A stretch of DNA of 64,000 nt from Marchantia polymorpha subsp. ruderalis (GCA_037833965.1 AP031353.1:15626501-15690500), one strand, 5' to 3'; positions 48,987 through 61,862 are shown, numbered from the stretch's first letter. Program-made: numbers and translations. Notes: generated by a model not told the origin, from the letters alone.

Positions 48987-51849
48987 TGTGATATCATACA
49001 TGTTAACTTATTTTCATGGTCTGAATTTTTTTAATTTTTAATATATATTAAATTATTTAAAATTTCATACCATTTTTTTTTAAAGATAAATTTATTTCTT
49101 TATTAATTTTCACATGAAATTTTCAAATGCATTTTTATTATTGCACAATTTTACATATTATTTTATTTCCAGAATAATTCATGAATTATTTCACATACAT
49201 TTGCTAAGTTATAAGTTAGATATCAATAATGAGGGAACATAGCAGTACTAGTGATAAATCTCTACTATAATTTCTTGAACGTTGATCATTCGCGTCATAT
49301 GCAGCAAAATGGCTATCCTGTGAGGTATTTCAGCAGGTAACCATTATTATATCACATAAATTAGGGTATATTTAAAGTTAAAACTGAGGGTCTAAATTAC
49401 AAATTAAGGGTCTCATGAAACCATATCATCAAAGACAACATCTGTACTAGTCCTCGAAGGCAGACAAAAAACTTCTCGATATATTTCTGATTTCAGACCT
49501 TTTACCGTCATGAATGCTTGCACAGAGAACGGAAAAAGCTGCGAGTTGAGAAAGATTCCAGATCTGTGTTTCCTTCACCGTTGCACAGCTCGAGGCGTTG
49601 GCTTTGAACGAAAGAAGCCGAACACGCAGTTTTGAACGCCATCAACTAGTACGAGGAGAATCACTTACATTACACGAACTGCTGGACAGGTGTCCCAGTG
49701 TATGAGGTCATTATTTTGCACAAGAATTAATACATATGAGAAATTCTTTGCCAAATTTCAAGCCGCAACGCTTCCTGACTTCTCACCTCCTACGTTCCTC
49801 AACAACTTTTCTTCTATTTCCATGTTCAGCACAATGTAGCGAGGGTATGAAGTTTGTGAGAGCCCTTTACCGATGAGAGGCAAACTTCGTAAGCAACGTG
49901 CGAGATGTAGCTACATTCGTGCGCAATGGAGAACAAAAGAACAGGGGCTGTGCACTGCTGGAAATACAGAACTCTGTAGTCAAATTTCCTAAGACTGGCA
50001 TCGTTTTCACCCTTGCAAAATGTTCAAGATGCAGAGGACTTGACATGTTATCATGGGTTCCTTGCAATCGCGAACTAACACAGGATTATACGTCTGAAGT
50101 CCAAGGATATTTGGATACTCTGACTCCGAAGGTTTGCCTGAATATAAAACATCTTTGTTGTGAAGAAACTCGATCCCCACCAATTTCACCTTGGTAGCTC
50201 GAGTCTGCTCTTTGTTCAGTATCTGCTACACTACACATGTTGGACTTCGCACAATAAATTTGCTTTCATTTTGCAGTTTTTCGCATCGAAATACTATGAA
50301 AGTAAAACAGAATGTTACACCACATGGTTTCCGTCTGTAGTTCGTACCCCCAATCAGAGCATATAAAAAAAAAGTGATTAACTCAAATTGTGGACAGAAA
50401 AACACACCAAAGTACTTCACAGTCAAGAAATTTGAAGGATAGCTAAATACCACAAGTTGCCAGTCCATTTTATATGTGCACAGTTGAAAACTACTGATAC
50501 AAGTAGGTGTTATGAGAAGGAAAGTTTCCAGCAATCCTCTACCAAGTAGTTACAAGCAAGTAAGGTTTGTAGACAAGTCAATTTTCAAATAAATAACTTA
50601 CCAGCTTGACAAGACTAGAGTATTATCAGAGAGTAGCTACAATCAACGATCACCAAGAAGTGATACCTTCACGGATTGTAGGAGATGGTTTCATCTCTGT
50701 TGTTTTCTCTCTACTTTTCTTCAAGTTGAGAAACATGTGACTTAAGTTACTGTGGAATTGCATTACTTAATCATGCAAGCCTTGAACGGATATTTGCTGA
50801 TTATTCTTGTATCAGCTCCAAATATGTGAAACTCGCTACTTCTGTAAGTTGATGAGTGGCAGCTGTGTAGCAGCATTTCGTATGAACATCAGGCTGCATG
50901 GAAGTTCAAAGAATATCCGTTATTATTTTGAATTTCCAACAATGCTGATAACTACTAAGTTATGCCTCAGAGAAGGAATAAAAATGTTTATTGCAAGCGG
51001 ACATTGTTCAGCACATGTAGCAACAAATATCTTCTTAGAATAGCTAGAGAGGAATGAAGGCTTGAGCTTTACTTATAGGAACTCACTCACGCACATATCC
51101 TATGCTGTCTTTGTGCATCAAATCATGAGATTGATATTATAAATTACAGTATGTGATGATTGTCTAGTATTTGCAAAGAAATTGTATATGGAGGGGAAGT
51201 GTAATTGAAATGCTCACTACATCTCTGAAGAAAGTTCTGATAAGATTCAGACAAATGTATACAAAATTTGTTCAAATCAGAGGACACTTAAGGTGACACA
51301 AAATGAAAGTGGACATATTGGATCAGTCTTCAGTAAAACATAAAGTTATAGATCTCTTTGTTGCAAAATTTACTCATAATCTTTGGTGAAGAGTTGAATG
51401 GGCTTTTTCCTACAGAATGCTTGGGCAGGTCAGTGCTAAATCTATGCAGACAGGCTCAAACCATCAGGAGTCTATCGATTCTTTTCCAACACTTAGTTTA
51501 GTGAAGCATCCGCTTTTGCCATTTCATGGCTGAGAAAAGCGTTTCAACTTTCGCTCCTCTTTGGATAAGCTGTAAATTTATTACTATCTATTCACTAATT
51601 AAGATTCTTTTACTATGATTGACAACGTCAACATCACAAAAATTGTTCCAATCCAAGTCAAATGATGAAGAATCAGGGCATCTATTGTTGTCAAGTTGAT
51701 ATCAAATTGAACGACGTGACAATCTGGAGAGGCTTTGACACTGTCGAGCCAAAGGAGATGTGTAGTTTCATGTTGCTGTAGAATCAAAATCCACCTATCG
51801 AAAAATGCTTCCACATCTGTAAGATGAGTGAAACTCTTGCTCATACTAT
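48987..51849. other. Intergenic region, no gene seen
   Basis: After 200 AT-rich bases the sequence is of mixed composition up to the solo LTR. Open frames of up to about 100 codons (49898-50197, 50226-50534) show no recognisable motif and no splice context that joins them. A non-coding transcript cannot be ruled out. Confidence 0.35.
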
Positions 51850-52258
51850 GTGTAACACTAGGGTTTAGAGAGAAGCTCACTCGAAGATAGAAACGTAAAC
51901 TCTAAAGATGAGAGATACCAACAACGGTTCTCCTCTCCCTTATATAGCTCTCACCAACAAGTACAAGGAGATAAGATTTTATCCCCACCATCCATCCCAC
52001 TCATAGTGGATGGATGACGTGGCGGATAACCCTAACAAGCACACGGATCGCCGACGTGACGCTCCCAACTAACACACTCAATCCTTACCTACAAGCACAC
52101 GGATTGTTGACGTGGCACTATCAACTAACACATCCACTCTATACCTACCAAGTGCGTGGATCGTTCACGTGACAACTATGACTAGTGCACACTAAAATAT
52201 CTATATCAATATTTAGAGTAAACTCTACTTTAGTTCTAACTAACTAAAGATGGTTACA
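51850..52258 (-). mobile_element. Solo LTR of the Ty3/gypsy family
   Basis: It runs from TGTAACACTAGGG to GGTTACA and matches the full-length 5' LTR over its whole length with scattered, mostly C-to-T type changes and a small internal length difference. The flanks CTATG and ATATG share four of five bases, a slightly decayed target duplication. No internal element sequence adjoins it, so it arose by LTR-LTR recombination. Confidence 0.88.
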
Positions 52259-54121
52259 ATATGAGAATGTGTATGACAAATCTTATATTCAGAAGAACGG
52301 GATGACTTGGTTGTTACGTGAAATCATGCTGATGTACATGGCAGTTCTGAACTCTTGTTCTTAAATTTGACATGTAAATTCTGTGAGCTTCGAGGATTCA
52401 ATCTATAAAGTCAAGAACTCTTTGGAAAATAGTCTATTCTTACTACATGAAGAACATCTCTTGATCATTGAGATTTATGAGCTTTAAAGTCTATACTACA
52501 TAACTCTTTAAACAGTAATCAAAGAATTGATTCAATGGTGATTTTATGAACAAATTAAACAAGATGATTCACATAAAAGCAAGTACCAAAATAGTAATGA
52601 TTCTGCAACTGTTAAATATAACTTTATTTAGATATTATTATTTGTGAAATAGATTGAATTTTTTTTAATTATTGATAAAGGTATTTATTTTCTAAAGTTG
52701 TTTTTGAAAATTATAAATTTTTTTTCAAAAAAAAATGAACAATTTCAATAATTTATTATACTCAAATTAATGGTCAAACAAATAAAATCAATAAAAATAG
52801 AATATATGTTACAAACATTCAATTTAGAATAGCAAAAAAAAGTTGTATATTCTTTTGATTTTTGTGAAATTTGTATGTAATAATTTCATAAATACACAAA
52901 AATGTTTCTATTTTATTTCATATACGATTATTAATTATATTTCTTTAATTGATATTAAAATATAAATTATTTTAAATGTTAATATATAATACTTTAGGTT
53001 GCACTAGTCATAGCTGTTACGTTAGCCATGCGCGTGTTCAATAGTCAAATAATATATATGTTAGGTGACATCATCACGCAAGCGATCAATGTGTTTGTTA
53101 GGTAAAGAACAAAGAAATTAATTACAAACGTCTCGTCATCAATTTGTGTTTTTATTAGACTTATCTGTCACATCAAAAGATAAAATTTTATCTCATTGTA
53201 CTTGTTGGTAAAAATTATATAAGAGAAAAAAAATCATTATTGTTATTTCTCATTTTAAGAGTTAATATCTTCATTATCGTCAAAGTTTATATTTCTATTT
53301 TTTAAAGAATTTTTTCTAAAATTGTGATGTTACATACTCATATTGTTCTATCAAATTTTATAAATTTTCTTGAAAAAAAAATTCAATTAGAATAATAACT
53401 ATGAACAACTTTATAGAACATATTCTTGGAACATTATACCAAGTAAAACATAAATTGTTGATTGTTTAAAATCTATCAAAACATGTTGATATATCGTCAA
53501 AATTTAATTTTTCAAATTGAGAATCAAACTTGACTATATACAATAAATTTTTTTCTTCAAAAAATACCAAAATTTAATTCTAAATTAAACCATATTTTTT
53601 TGATATTAATGCCATACCAATTGAACTTAATGTAATATATGGAAAAATTATTATATATTTCATGTATAATAATCACAAAAATATATATCATAATCAAAAC
53701 AATCCATAAATTAACAAACGTTAATTGTTTTATCAATTTTGAAAATTGATCAAAAAGATTTAAATTTCTAAAAATTTTCAATAAAAAAATTTCATTCATA
53801 TATATTTCAAGATTGAATATTTAATTCAATGTAAAAAATATACTTATTTATATTCTTTGAGTATACAAATGAATTTAAGAACTAATCAAAAATTTAACTA
53901 ATACATGATTGAGATGAGAAAAATCTAAATTAATGCATAACAAAAATAATAACAAAATTGATCCGACGACAGCCTTTGGGTTGAGGTCGACGAAGAAAAT
54001 GGATGAGCACAAAACTTTTCGCAATGCTGGAACAAATTAGAAAAGAGAATTTCGGATGCCGATGATTACTTTGTGCAAGACCAAACTGACTTGACATGTG
54101 TTTCCCTTGTGGACGATGACA
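52259..54121. other. AT-rich intergenic region
   Basis: This is mostly AT-rich with long poly-A/T runs. It contains the inverted LTR relic at about 52925-53334. The last 180 bases before 54122 may include remains of the preceding P450 exon (a stretch reading LEKRISDADDYF) but no clear frame. Confidence 0.4.
52925..53334 (+). repeat. Deaminated LTR relic in inverted orientation
   Basis: The plus strand follows the reverse complement of the LTR: ATACTTTAGGTTGCACTAGT against ATACTTTAGTGTGCACTAGT; CATAGCTGTTACGTTAGC against CATAGCTGCCACGTCAGC; CTTGTTGGTAAAAATTATAT against CTTGTTGGTGAGAGCTATAT. It ends GATGTTACA. The changes are overwhelmingly transitions. Confidence 0.75.
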
Positions 54122-55447
54122 GGATTTGGTTCAGAGGGCGACATTGGATGCGATTGGAAAAGTGGCGTTTGGAGTAGACTTTGCCTCTCTGCAATCTGCT
54201 CTTCCAAAGTCATGGCCACACATAGCCTTCGCTTCGTCGCTGGACTTGGCCACCACCATCGCGGTCAAGCGCTTCAATGATCCTTTTTGGGAGCTCAAGC
54301 TGTACTTGAACATCGTTCCGGAGCAAATGCAGGTAGTGGATGGGTTTACCTTTAGCCTTATTGCTGACAGAAAAGCCGAGCTCAAGCATCTTCATGGGCA
54401 AGTCTACAATCTGGCTCAAGCTTACCTGGCTCTCGTCGAAGGAGTATGTTTCACTCATCTCACATCTTGCTCTCTGAATTGCTGCAGCTGGTGGCACCAG
54501 CGTAGACTTCGTAGACTCGGCAGTCCCTCGTGCAATCTGATATATAGATTCGAGCTGAGATGTTGTGGTCATGCCAGCAGACCCCGTATGAGAGTGATCT
54601 TGTTTCCAAATTTCTCAACCTCACGATGAGAGACGACAACGCAGACAACCCCAGACAGACAACCCCGTGTTACTGCGGCATATCGTCATCAACTTAGTGA
54701 TCGCCAGTCGGGATGCTATTGGGTTGACACTCACGTGGCTTGTCTACGAGCTGAGTATGCACTCGGATGCGTCACAAATACTGTACTTAGAGCTCCGAGA
54801 CTATGAGATCCGGAGACAATTCGAATGTGAATGTTCGGTGGAGCAGTATTGGGATGTCGAGCTGCAAGACGAAGACTACGTTCGCTTGATGGACTCACGA
54901 ATTCGTGAATTTGTTGCGCTTCTCACCTCGAGTCTATAGACTAGCTGCCTTCCTTGCATGCTTGCCTTTAGGAGACACTTCGACTTCACCCCGCGGTGCC
55001 TCTTGTATGTCTCATGAGCCACATCTTCCTTCATCGTTGCTTTTAGAAGGTGATTGTCTTCTTCATCTTTGTAGACCTCGATTTCGAATCTATTCAGGGC
55101 AATATCATAACATGGCTAGACAAAGAACCACGTAACGAGGAGACTCGACCTTTATGGTGCCCAATTGCCACGACATGAATCTGATTCATATAGATTGGTA
55201 AGGTGTTGTAACCAGCGGTGCTTGCCCCTCGTGCAGGAACCCAGGGACATAGAAGAAGACTACACACTTCCAGCAAGAGACGTCTTCATAAGCAGCCAGA
55301 AAGGGAACGTAGTCTTCATTGCACCATATTCTATGGCTCGAATGACGTCTATCTGGGGTCCGGATGCTGCACAGTTCAACCCAGATCGTTGGCTGCAGAG
55401 TGGCAAATTGGAGCCAGCATCTGACAGCAAGTTAGTGACATTCCAGG
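54122..55447 (+). pseudogene. Cytochrome P450 pseudogene (CYP86-clan, CYP704-like)
   Basis: Three blocks in order look like P450 exons. 54122-54443 encodes DLVQRATLDAIGKVAFGVDF and later RFNDPFWELKLYLNIVPEQ. About 54600-54830 encodes an I-helix block LRHIVINLVIASRDAIGLTL, where the usual A/G-G-x-D/E-T-T is ASRDAI and the oxygen-binding Thr is gone. About 54937-55000 encodes a K-helix block with ETLRLHPAVP interrupted by two TAG stops. 55240-55447 encodes the meander block (PYSMARMTSIWGPDAAQFNP, then DRWL). The membrane-anchor N-terminus and the heme-cysteine exon are missing. CYP86-clan enzymes hydroxylate fatty acids for cutin and sporopollenin. This copy cannot be active. Confidence 0.8.
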
Positions 55448-56419
55448 TGGGTTCCCTGATTTTTATCACCAGATTTGAACCGCATTCACTTTGAGTTATG
55501 GTAGGGACTCAGAGACTGCTCACCTTCACCGTCAGGGATTGCTGGCTCGACAAGGTCTAGGCTAGAATCGTCCTTTCTCGCTATTGGTTTAGTCGTTCGA
55601 GCTAGAAAATGTGAAATGAGGTTAGACCTGAGGGGTTTCTTTGAAGAACTTTGTGATATATGTGCAGACGAGTCTTTATACCAGAGTTGCAAGGTAGCAA
55701 CAACTATTTTGGTTTGCTTTTTCTAATTTATACGCGCGTGTCCCGTCAATCGTCCTCCCGAATATACTATGACGTCCACCTTGGTGATGAAGAGCGGCCT
55801 TCAATGCATCCATGGGACAAAATGGGAGCTAGTATTTAGTAGAGATATTAGTTGTGGACATTAATGAAGCTTTACTTTCTACAGAGGTACCATGTCAAAA
55901 GGTCTCTGCTGTTGGTCCGCCCTGCACTTTTCCATTGTAGTAGTGGGCTGTTTTGTTCCGCCTAAGTCGTGACGCGGAGAAAAAAATTCTATTAACTCTC
56001 AAGAGTGAATGGAGAATGTTGTTCAGCATATGAAATATGCCCCCTGCAGACACTGAAACAAATAAAATTATGAAGATTATAGTGAAACTTTTATCTCGGT
56101 TGTGGGCGTAAACTCTTCTGTATGTGAATCGCATACATTATTATGAGATTCTGTACAAAGATAAAGTATATATCAAAATATGTGAAGAGTGTATATGGAT
56201 TTATTTATATAATATTTTTTTAATAATTGGTATTATTTTATTTCAATTGTTTTTATATTGTGATATATACTTTATAATATTCATCTATAATCTGATGAAA
56301 TAATTAGAAAAAAATCTTGAAAATTTGAATTTCACAAGATTAAAATTATGCAATTTTTCTACTTACAAATGTTATTTCATATTAATGTTGATTGAAATGG
56401 TAGTATCTTTGAAAACAAT
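55448..56419. other. Intergenic region, no gene seen
   Basis: Mixed then AT-rich sequence. I looked for a P450 heme-binding exon (FxxGxRxCxG) after 55447 and did not find one. Confidence 0.45.
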
Positions 56420-59035
56420 TATATTTTTGAAGCTCATATGTTTTATCACATAATATATCTGTAGCCAATATATAAATGTCATCTTAAAGTTTAGTATTGA
56501 AACATTCATTGTAATGAATAAACTTAAACTTACTTGAAGACATGTAACATTCACGAATACAAAATTTAAATAAGAGTGGAAAATCAAGGAGAAATTCAAA
56601 TCTTGAACACAACAACTTAACGAGAGAGTTTATACCTTGACCTTTACAAGAGTATGTAGCATCTACAATAGAGGGAATGTAGCCATTTTTCACGAGAGAG
56701 AATGTCTATGTACTTTGGGCAGTTGGTGGGGTTTCTCTCTAAACTATGTTGGCTTTTGGTTAGTACGCAAAAGATGTTATCGTCTATGCTTGTGATCTGG
56801 TCTTCGTTCCATGCCTCTCGGTCTCCTATCCGTAATTATCTCCCCAGTTACTCTTCCGTTGAACTGGCGGGAGCTGTGATACAGTCTCAGTATAGTCTAC
56901 TTCAAAACTCCATAGCAGCATACTACCTTCAAGGTTTGAGAAATTGACTTTTGATTGGGGCTTCATGTGACGTTCTCATAATGGCCTAAAAGACGACATC
57001 AACACACTACAGTAAACACTACACGTAATGCAACTGTGTAAATATCCGAGATCGATCGAAATTGGATGCGACTTTTATCCCTGGAAAGAAAGTATTTTGG
57101 GCAATGGAGCTTTCTATAATAAGAGCTTCAGAGTTCCTGTCCGCCGCCGAGGAAGTGGAGAATCAGAATGATAGAGGCCTTGGAGGATACCATGCGACAA
57201 ACTTCTATGCTACACATCACGCACTTCTTTCTGTTTTTCCTATCAGATCCTGATATAAGCACCAGTGGTTGTGGATTCATTCATGAAAAATTACTTGATC
57301 TCGGCTTCGGCCCCGATCACGTCTGCGTCGAGACTCGGGAATGCAGTGCAGGGAACACTGGAACATGGAGTGTGCCGAGGCTGCGGTCCTCTTAGCTTGG
57401 CAAGGTCCGTTTTCGGCTTTCGGACCATGCCCTTCTAGGTATGAGGAGATGGGATGAGTTTGGCCTGCATGAATTCATATGAAAGCTGTGGATCAATCCA
57501 GTTCCACAACATGTGTGCTGAAATGGGCCGGGCCACGTCTGTCTCAATCACAACCAACTGTGCAGAAGGAAACAGATCAAACGACTCCGTGTCTCCCAAA
57601 AACAACTTGCTAAACTCGGACACTGAAGAATACCACTTCTTCCGATCGTCATCGACGGTTCCGTGGCTTGGTTTACTGAACTGTGACAGAAACTTACAGC
57701 AGACGAGGTCATTTTTTGTTTACATAGAGATACGGAGACCATTTGGCTTCGGCCAGTGTCTTGAACTCGGGTAATGCTTTGCTTCTCCTGTCGGTGTCGG
57801 GCACTGCATGGAGAACTTTGCTCCCGAGGCGCTTACCAGCGTCAAAGAAGTTTTCACCCTCGGCCGGAAATACCCTCATAAGAGCATGTTTCACAGCATG
57901 TGTACAGGTGTGCGCCAGCGATTCCAGAGTGGTGAACGGAGGATTGAAGAAGTGGCCCTCGACCAGACACCCTTTCAGTGCCAGCCTTCGACAGACCAGC
58001 AAGCCCGCTGCGGCCCCGAGTGAATGACCGGTGACGTTCACGCTGCAGAACCCATGTTGCGCACCGAGACTCCGGACCACAACCTCCAGAATTGTGATCA
58101 AATTCTTAGAATTCAGTGTCTCCAAAATGATTGCAAGATCGTTTTGGAGATCCGCCCAATTCAAGGGCTCAGTTCCGCTGATGGCTACTACCCAGTCCGA
58201 AGCCTCGGCTGAAGGACTTTCCTTCTTTCGTCGGAAGACACCGAGGTACTTGTTCTTATGCTCATCCTGCAGTTCTGCACAACCATATATTGTTTTCCGC
58301 AGTCAAGCAAGGTCGGATTCAGATGGCCTTTAGGTCGAGATGGATCATGTGAGTCTGATACAACACGCACCTGTTGCATAGCGATCAAGATCGTCCTCAG
58401 TCAATACTTCGTCCAACTCCAACAGATCATAGTGCACCTTGGTCCACCATTCTATAGGAGGTTTGCCTTCGAACATGTCGTACACACCATAGACCAGACT
58501 TCCGAGGATGAGACGTTTCTTGATCTTCCGCACTCTTGCGTCACTGTCATGATCATGGCCGACATTGATCTTAATCAGTTACACCATATCTTAGACGCCA
58601 AAGGTTCTGGCCTTCTTCCAATAACCGTAACAATTTGTCATGTCTATGAAACGAAGATTAGTACAGGAAATATCGGAACTCAGAGTCGAACCAGTCTTCT
58701 TACTCTTGCTTATCGTTTGCGGTAAAAATCTGTTCCGGATCGTTGGTCTTTGCTTCCTTCTCCTTGTAATGATTGTTAATAACGTACGCCCCATACGCCC
58801 AACAGACGATCCCACCACCCAAAAGTGCACTCATGGAGCCCATGGTCTGGTCTCTGAAAAGGAAACGAAGGTGTCTATTAGATCATGCTCTAGGTGGCAG
58901 CTCACTCGGTCCCCAGCTTACATTCGATATTGTTTAATTTTCTTCGCGGGCCATGCATTCCCTTCTCTGCAACCTTCAAACAACTTAGAACCATGATAAC
59001 TTATCACAATCCAACAGAGCTTCCACTCGTTCGTT
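56420..59035. repeat. Left unit of a ~2.6-kb tandem duplication
   Basis: It matches 59222-61862 in direct orientation, from a shared AT-rich start (GTTTTATCACATAATATAT against ATTTTATCATATAATATAT) to GAGCTTCCACTCGTTCGTT against GAGCTTCCACCCGTTCGTT. It holds the frameshifted lipase gene plus its 3' flank. Confidence 0.85.
57435..58843 (-). pseudogene. Class 3 lipase-like gene, left copy, frameshifted
   Basis: Same three-exon structure as the right copy: 58843-58704, 58543-58371 and 58274-57435, with identical phases. The N-terminus (MGSMSALLGGGIVCWAYGAY) is hydrophobic. Exon 3 keeps the nucleophile motif GHSLG and the following GLLVCRRLALKGCLVEGHF block. A run of six A's on the coding strand (57717-57712) makes the frame end with VNKK and a stop at 57709, where the right copy reads VNKHDL. 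Reading on in the shifted frame restores homology to the same C-terminal end at 57435. One inserted base would explain it. The truncated product would keep Ser but lose the C-terminal 90 or so residues. A sequencing error in the homopolymer is the alternative. Confidence 0.8.
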
Positions 59036-59221
59036 AATATATCTCAAATATCGTTAAAATATCTCAAATCTTTTAATTATAATGATGAATCTAAGACTTG
59101 AGAAACTTGATTATAATTGTTTGGATTATTTTCACCACAATTAATCTTCTCTTATAATTATGTATTTTTCCTCTATTTTTTTAAATTCATTTCTTTTATT
59201 TATAATATTTTTGAAAAAAAA

Positions 59222-61862
59222 TATATTTTAAAACTCACATATTTTATCATATAATATATATCTAGCCAATACATAATTGTGTTGTTTCAATTCATTTATT
59301 GAATCTTTTATTGACATGAATAAACTTAAATTTACTTGAAGAAATGGACTCTGAAATTCACAAATCAAAAGTCTGTTAAAGAGTGGAAAATCAAGCAGAA
59401 AATTCAAATCTTGAACACAACAACTTAAGGAGAGAGTTTCTAACTTAACCTTTACAAGAGTATGTAGCATTTACAATAAAGGGCATGTAGCCATTTTCCA
59501 CGAGAAAGAGGCTCTATGTACTTTGGGCAGTTGGTGGGATTCTCTCTAAACTATGTTGGCTTTCAGTTAGTACGCAAAAGATGTTATCGTCTATGCTTGT
59601 GATCTAGTCTTCGTTCCATGCCTCTCGGTTCTCCTGTCCGTAATTATCTCCCCAGTTACTCTTCCGTTGAACTGGCGGGAGCTGTGATACAGTCTCAGTA
59701 CAGTCTATTTCAAAACTCCATAGCAGCATACTACCTTCAAGGTTTGAGAAATTGACTTTTGATTGGAGCTTCATGTGACTTTCTCATAATGGCCTAAAAG
59801 AGGACATCAACACACTAAAGTAAACACTACACGTAATGAAACTGTGTAAATATCCGAGATCGATCGAAATTGGACGCGACTTTTATCCCTGGAAAGAAAT
59901 TCTTTTGGGCAATGGAGCTTTCTATAATAAGAGCTTCAGAGTTCCTGTCCGCCGCCGAGGAAGTGGAGAATCAGAATGATAGAGGCCTTGGAGGATACCA
60001 TACGACAAACTTCTATGCTACACATCACGCACTTCTTTCTGTTTTTCCTATCAGATCCTGATATAAACACCAGTGGTTGTGGATTCATTCATGAGAAACT
60101 ACTTGATCTCGGCTTCGGCCCCGATCGCGTCTGCGTCGAGACTCGGGAATGCAGTGCAGGGAACACTGGAACATGGAGTGTGCTGAGGCTGCGGTCCTCT
60201 TAGCTTGGCAAGGTCCGTTTTCGGCTTTCGGTCCATGCCCTTCTAGGTGTGAGGAGATGGGATGAGTTTGGCCTGCTTGAATTCATATGGAAGCTGTGGA
60301 TCCACCATCCAGTTCCACAACTTGTGTGCTCTATAGGGCCGTTCCTCGAACGTCTCAATCACAACCAAATGTGCAGAAGGAAGCAGATTGAACGACTCTG
60401 TCTTTCCCAGAAACCACTTGCTAAACTCGGTCACCGTAGAATACCACATCTTCCGATCCTCATCGATGCTTCCGTGCATTGCTACTGTGAAGTGTGAGAG
60501 AAACGTTTTGCAGATGAGGTCATGTTTGTTCACATAGAGATACGGAGACCAATTGACTTCGGCCAATGTCGTGAACTCGGCAAATGCCTTTTTTTTCCCG
60601 TCGGGTTCGACCACTGCCTGGAAAGCTGTGCTGCTGGCGCCCCAAGCAGCGTTTTTAAGTCTTTCATAGAGTTTTTCACCGTCGGCCGGGAATACCCTCA
60701 TACGAGCATGTTTCACAGCATGTGCACAGGTGCGAGCCAGCGATTCCAGAGCGACGAACGGAGGATTGAAGAAGTGGCCCTCGACCAGACACCCTTTCAG
60801 TGCCAGCCTTCGACAGACCAGCAAGCCCGCTGCGGCCCCGAGTGAATGACCGGTCACGTTCACGTTGCAGTACTTATAGTCCTTACCGAGACGCCTGACC
60901 ACAACCTTCAAAATTTTGATCAACTTTGAAGATTTCAGTGTCTCCAAAACGATTGCAAGATCGTTTTTGAGATCCGTCGAACTCAAGAGGTGAGTTCCCC
61001 GGATCGCGACTACCCAGTCTGGAAACTCGGCTAAAGGAAACACATTATTCCGTCGGAAGACACCGAAGTACTTGTTCTTATGCTCATACTCCACAGCTGC
61101 ACAACCATTTAATTTTTGCCGCAGTCAAGCAAGGTCGGATTCAGATGGGGTTCAGGTCGAGATGGTTCATGTGAGTCCGATACAACACGCACCTGTTGCA
61201 TATTTATTAAGCTCCTCCTTAGTCAATACTTTGTCCAACTCCCACAGATCATAGTGCACCTCGGTCCACCATTCCTCGTATTTTCTTGCACGTTTGAACC
61301 TGTCGTACATCCCATAGACCAGCCTTCCGAGGATGTAACGTTTCATGAACTTCCGCGATGTTGCGTCACTGTCATGATCATGGGCCAACATTGAGCATGA
61401 TCAGTTACAAAATATCTTAGACGCTAAAGATTCTGGCCTTCTTCCAATACACTTAACAATGTCTCATATCTATGAAACGAGGATTAGTGCAGGAAATATC
61501 GGAACTCAGAGTCTAACAAGTCTTCTTACTCTTGCGGATGGTTTGCGTGAAGCATCAGTTCTCGAACGATTTCCTTTGCTGTCTTCTTCTTGCACTTATC
61601 ATAAGCATGGACGTACGCCCAACGCCCGACGACCGCACCACCCAAACCTGCAGTCATAAAATATTCCATGGTCTGGTCTCTGAATTGGATACGAAGGTGT
61701 CTATTAGATCATGCTCTAGGTGGCAGCTCACTCGGTCCCCAGCTTACATTCGATATTGTTTAATTCTCTTCGCGGGGCCATGCATTCCCTTCTCTGCAAC
61801 CTTCGAACAACTTAGAACCATGATAACTTATCACAATCCAACAGAGCTTCCACCCGTTCGTT
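59222..61862. repeat. Right unit of the ~2.6-kb tandem duplication
   Basis: Direct repeat of 56420-59035. The 3' flank of the gene (59515-60240) is about 95-98% identical to the left unit by eye, while the coding exons are clearly more diverged. Beyond 61862 the right unit continues into unique sequence, whereas the left unit switches to an AT-rich stretch. Confidence 0.85.
60243..61669 (-). CDS. Class 3 lipase-like alpha/beta hydrolase (At4g10955-like), intact copy
   Basis: Three exons with GT-AG ends: 61669-61530, 61368-61193 and 61096-60243, giving 389 residues. The first 30 residues are hydrophobic (MEYFMTAGLGGAVVGRWAYV) and may anchor the protein in a membrane. WVVAIRGTHL at about residues 133-142 is the oxyanion-loop region of class 3 lipases. 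VTGHSLGAAAGLLVCRRLAL has the nucleophile Ser190 in GHSLG. FNPPF and the C-terminal half follow the plant 'GDSL esterase/lipase At4g10955' type, which despite its name is a lipase-3-like fold. The substrate is unknown; hydrolysis of a lipid ester is the family role. About 190 bases of upstream sequence are shared with the left copy. No TATA box was seen. Confidence 0.85.

Noticed and set aside
49867-51043. Overlapping open frames of 60-100 codons
   Set aside because: No domain, no consistent strand and no splice structure linking them.
57062-57395. Plus-strand open frames conserved in both duplication units (also 59870-60203)
   Set aside because: Conservation follows from the duplication. The few differences are mostly amino-acid changing, so there is no sign of coding constraint.
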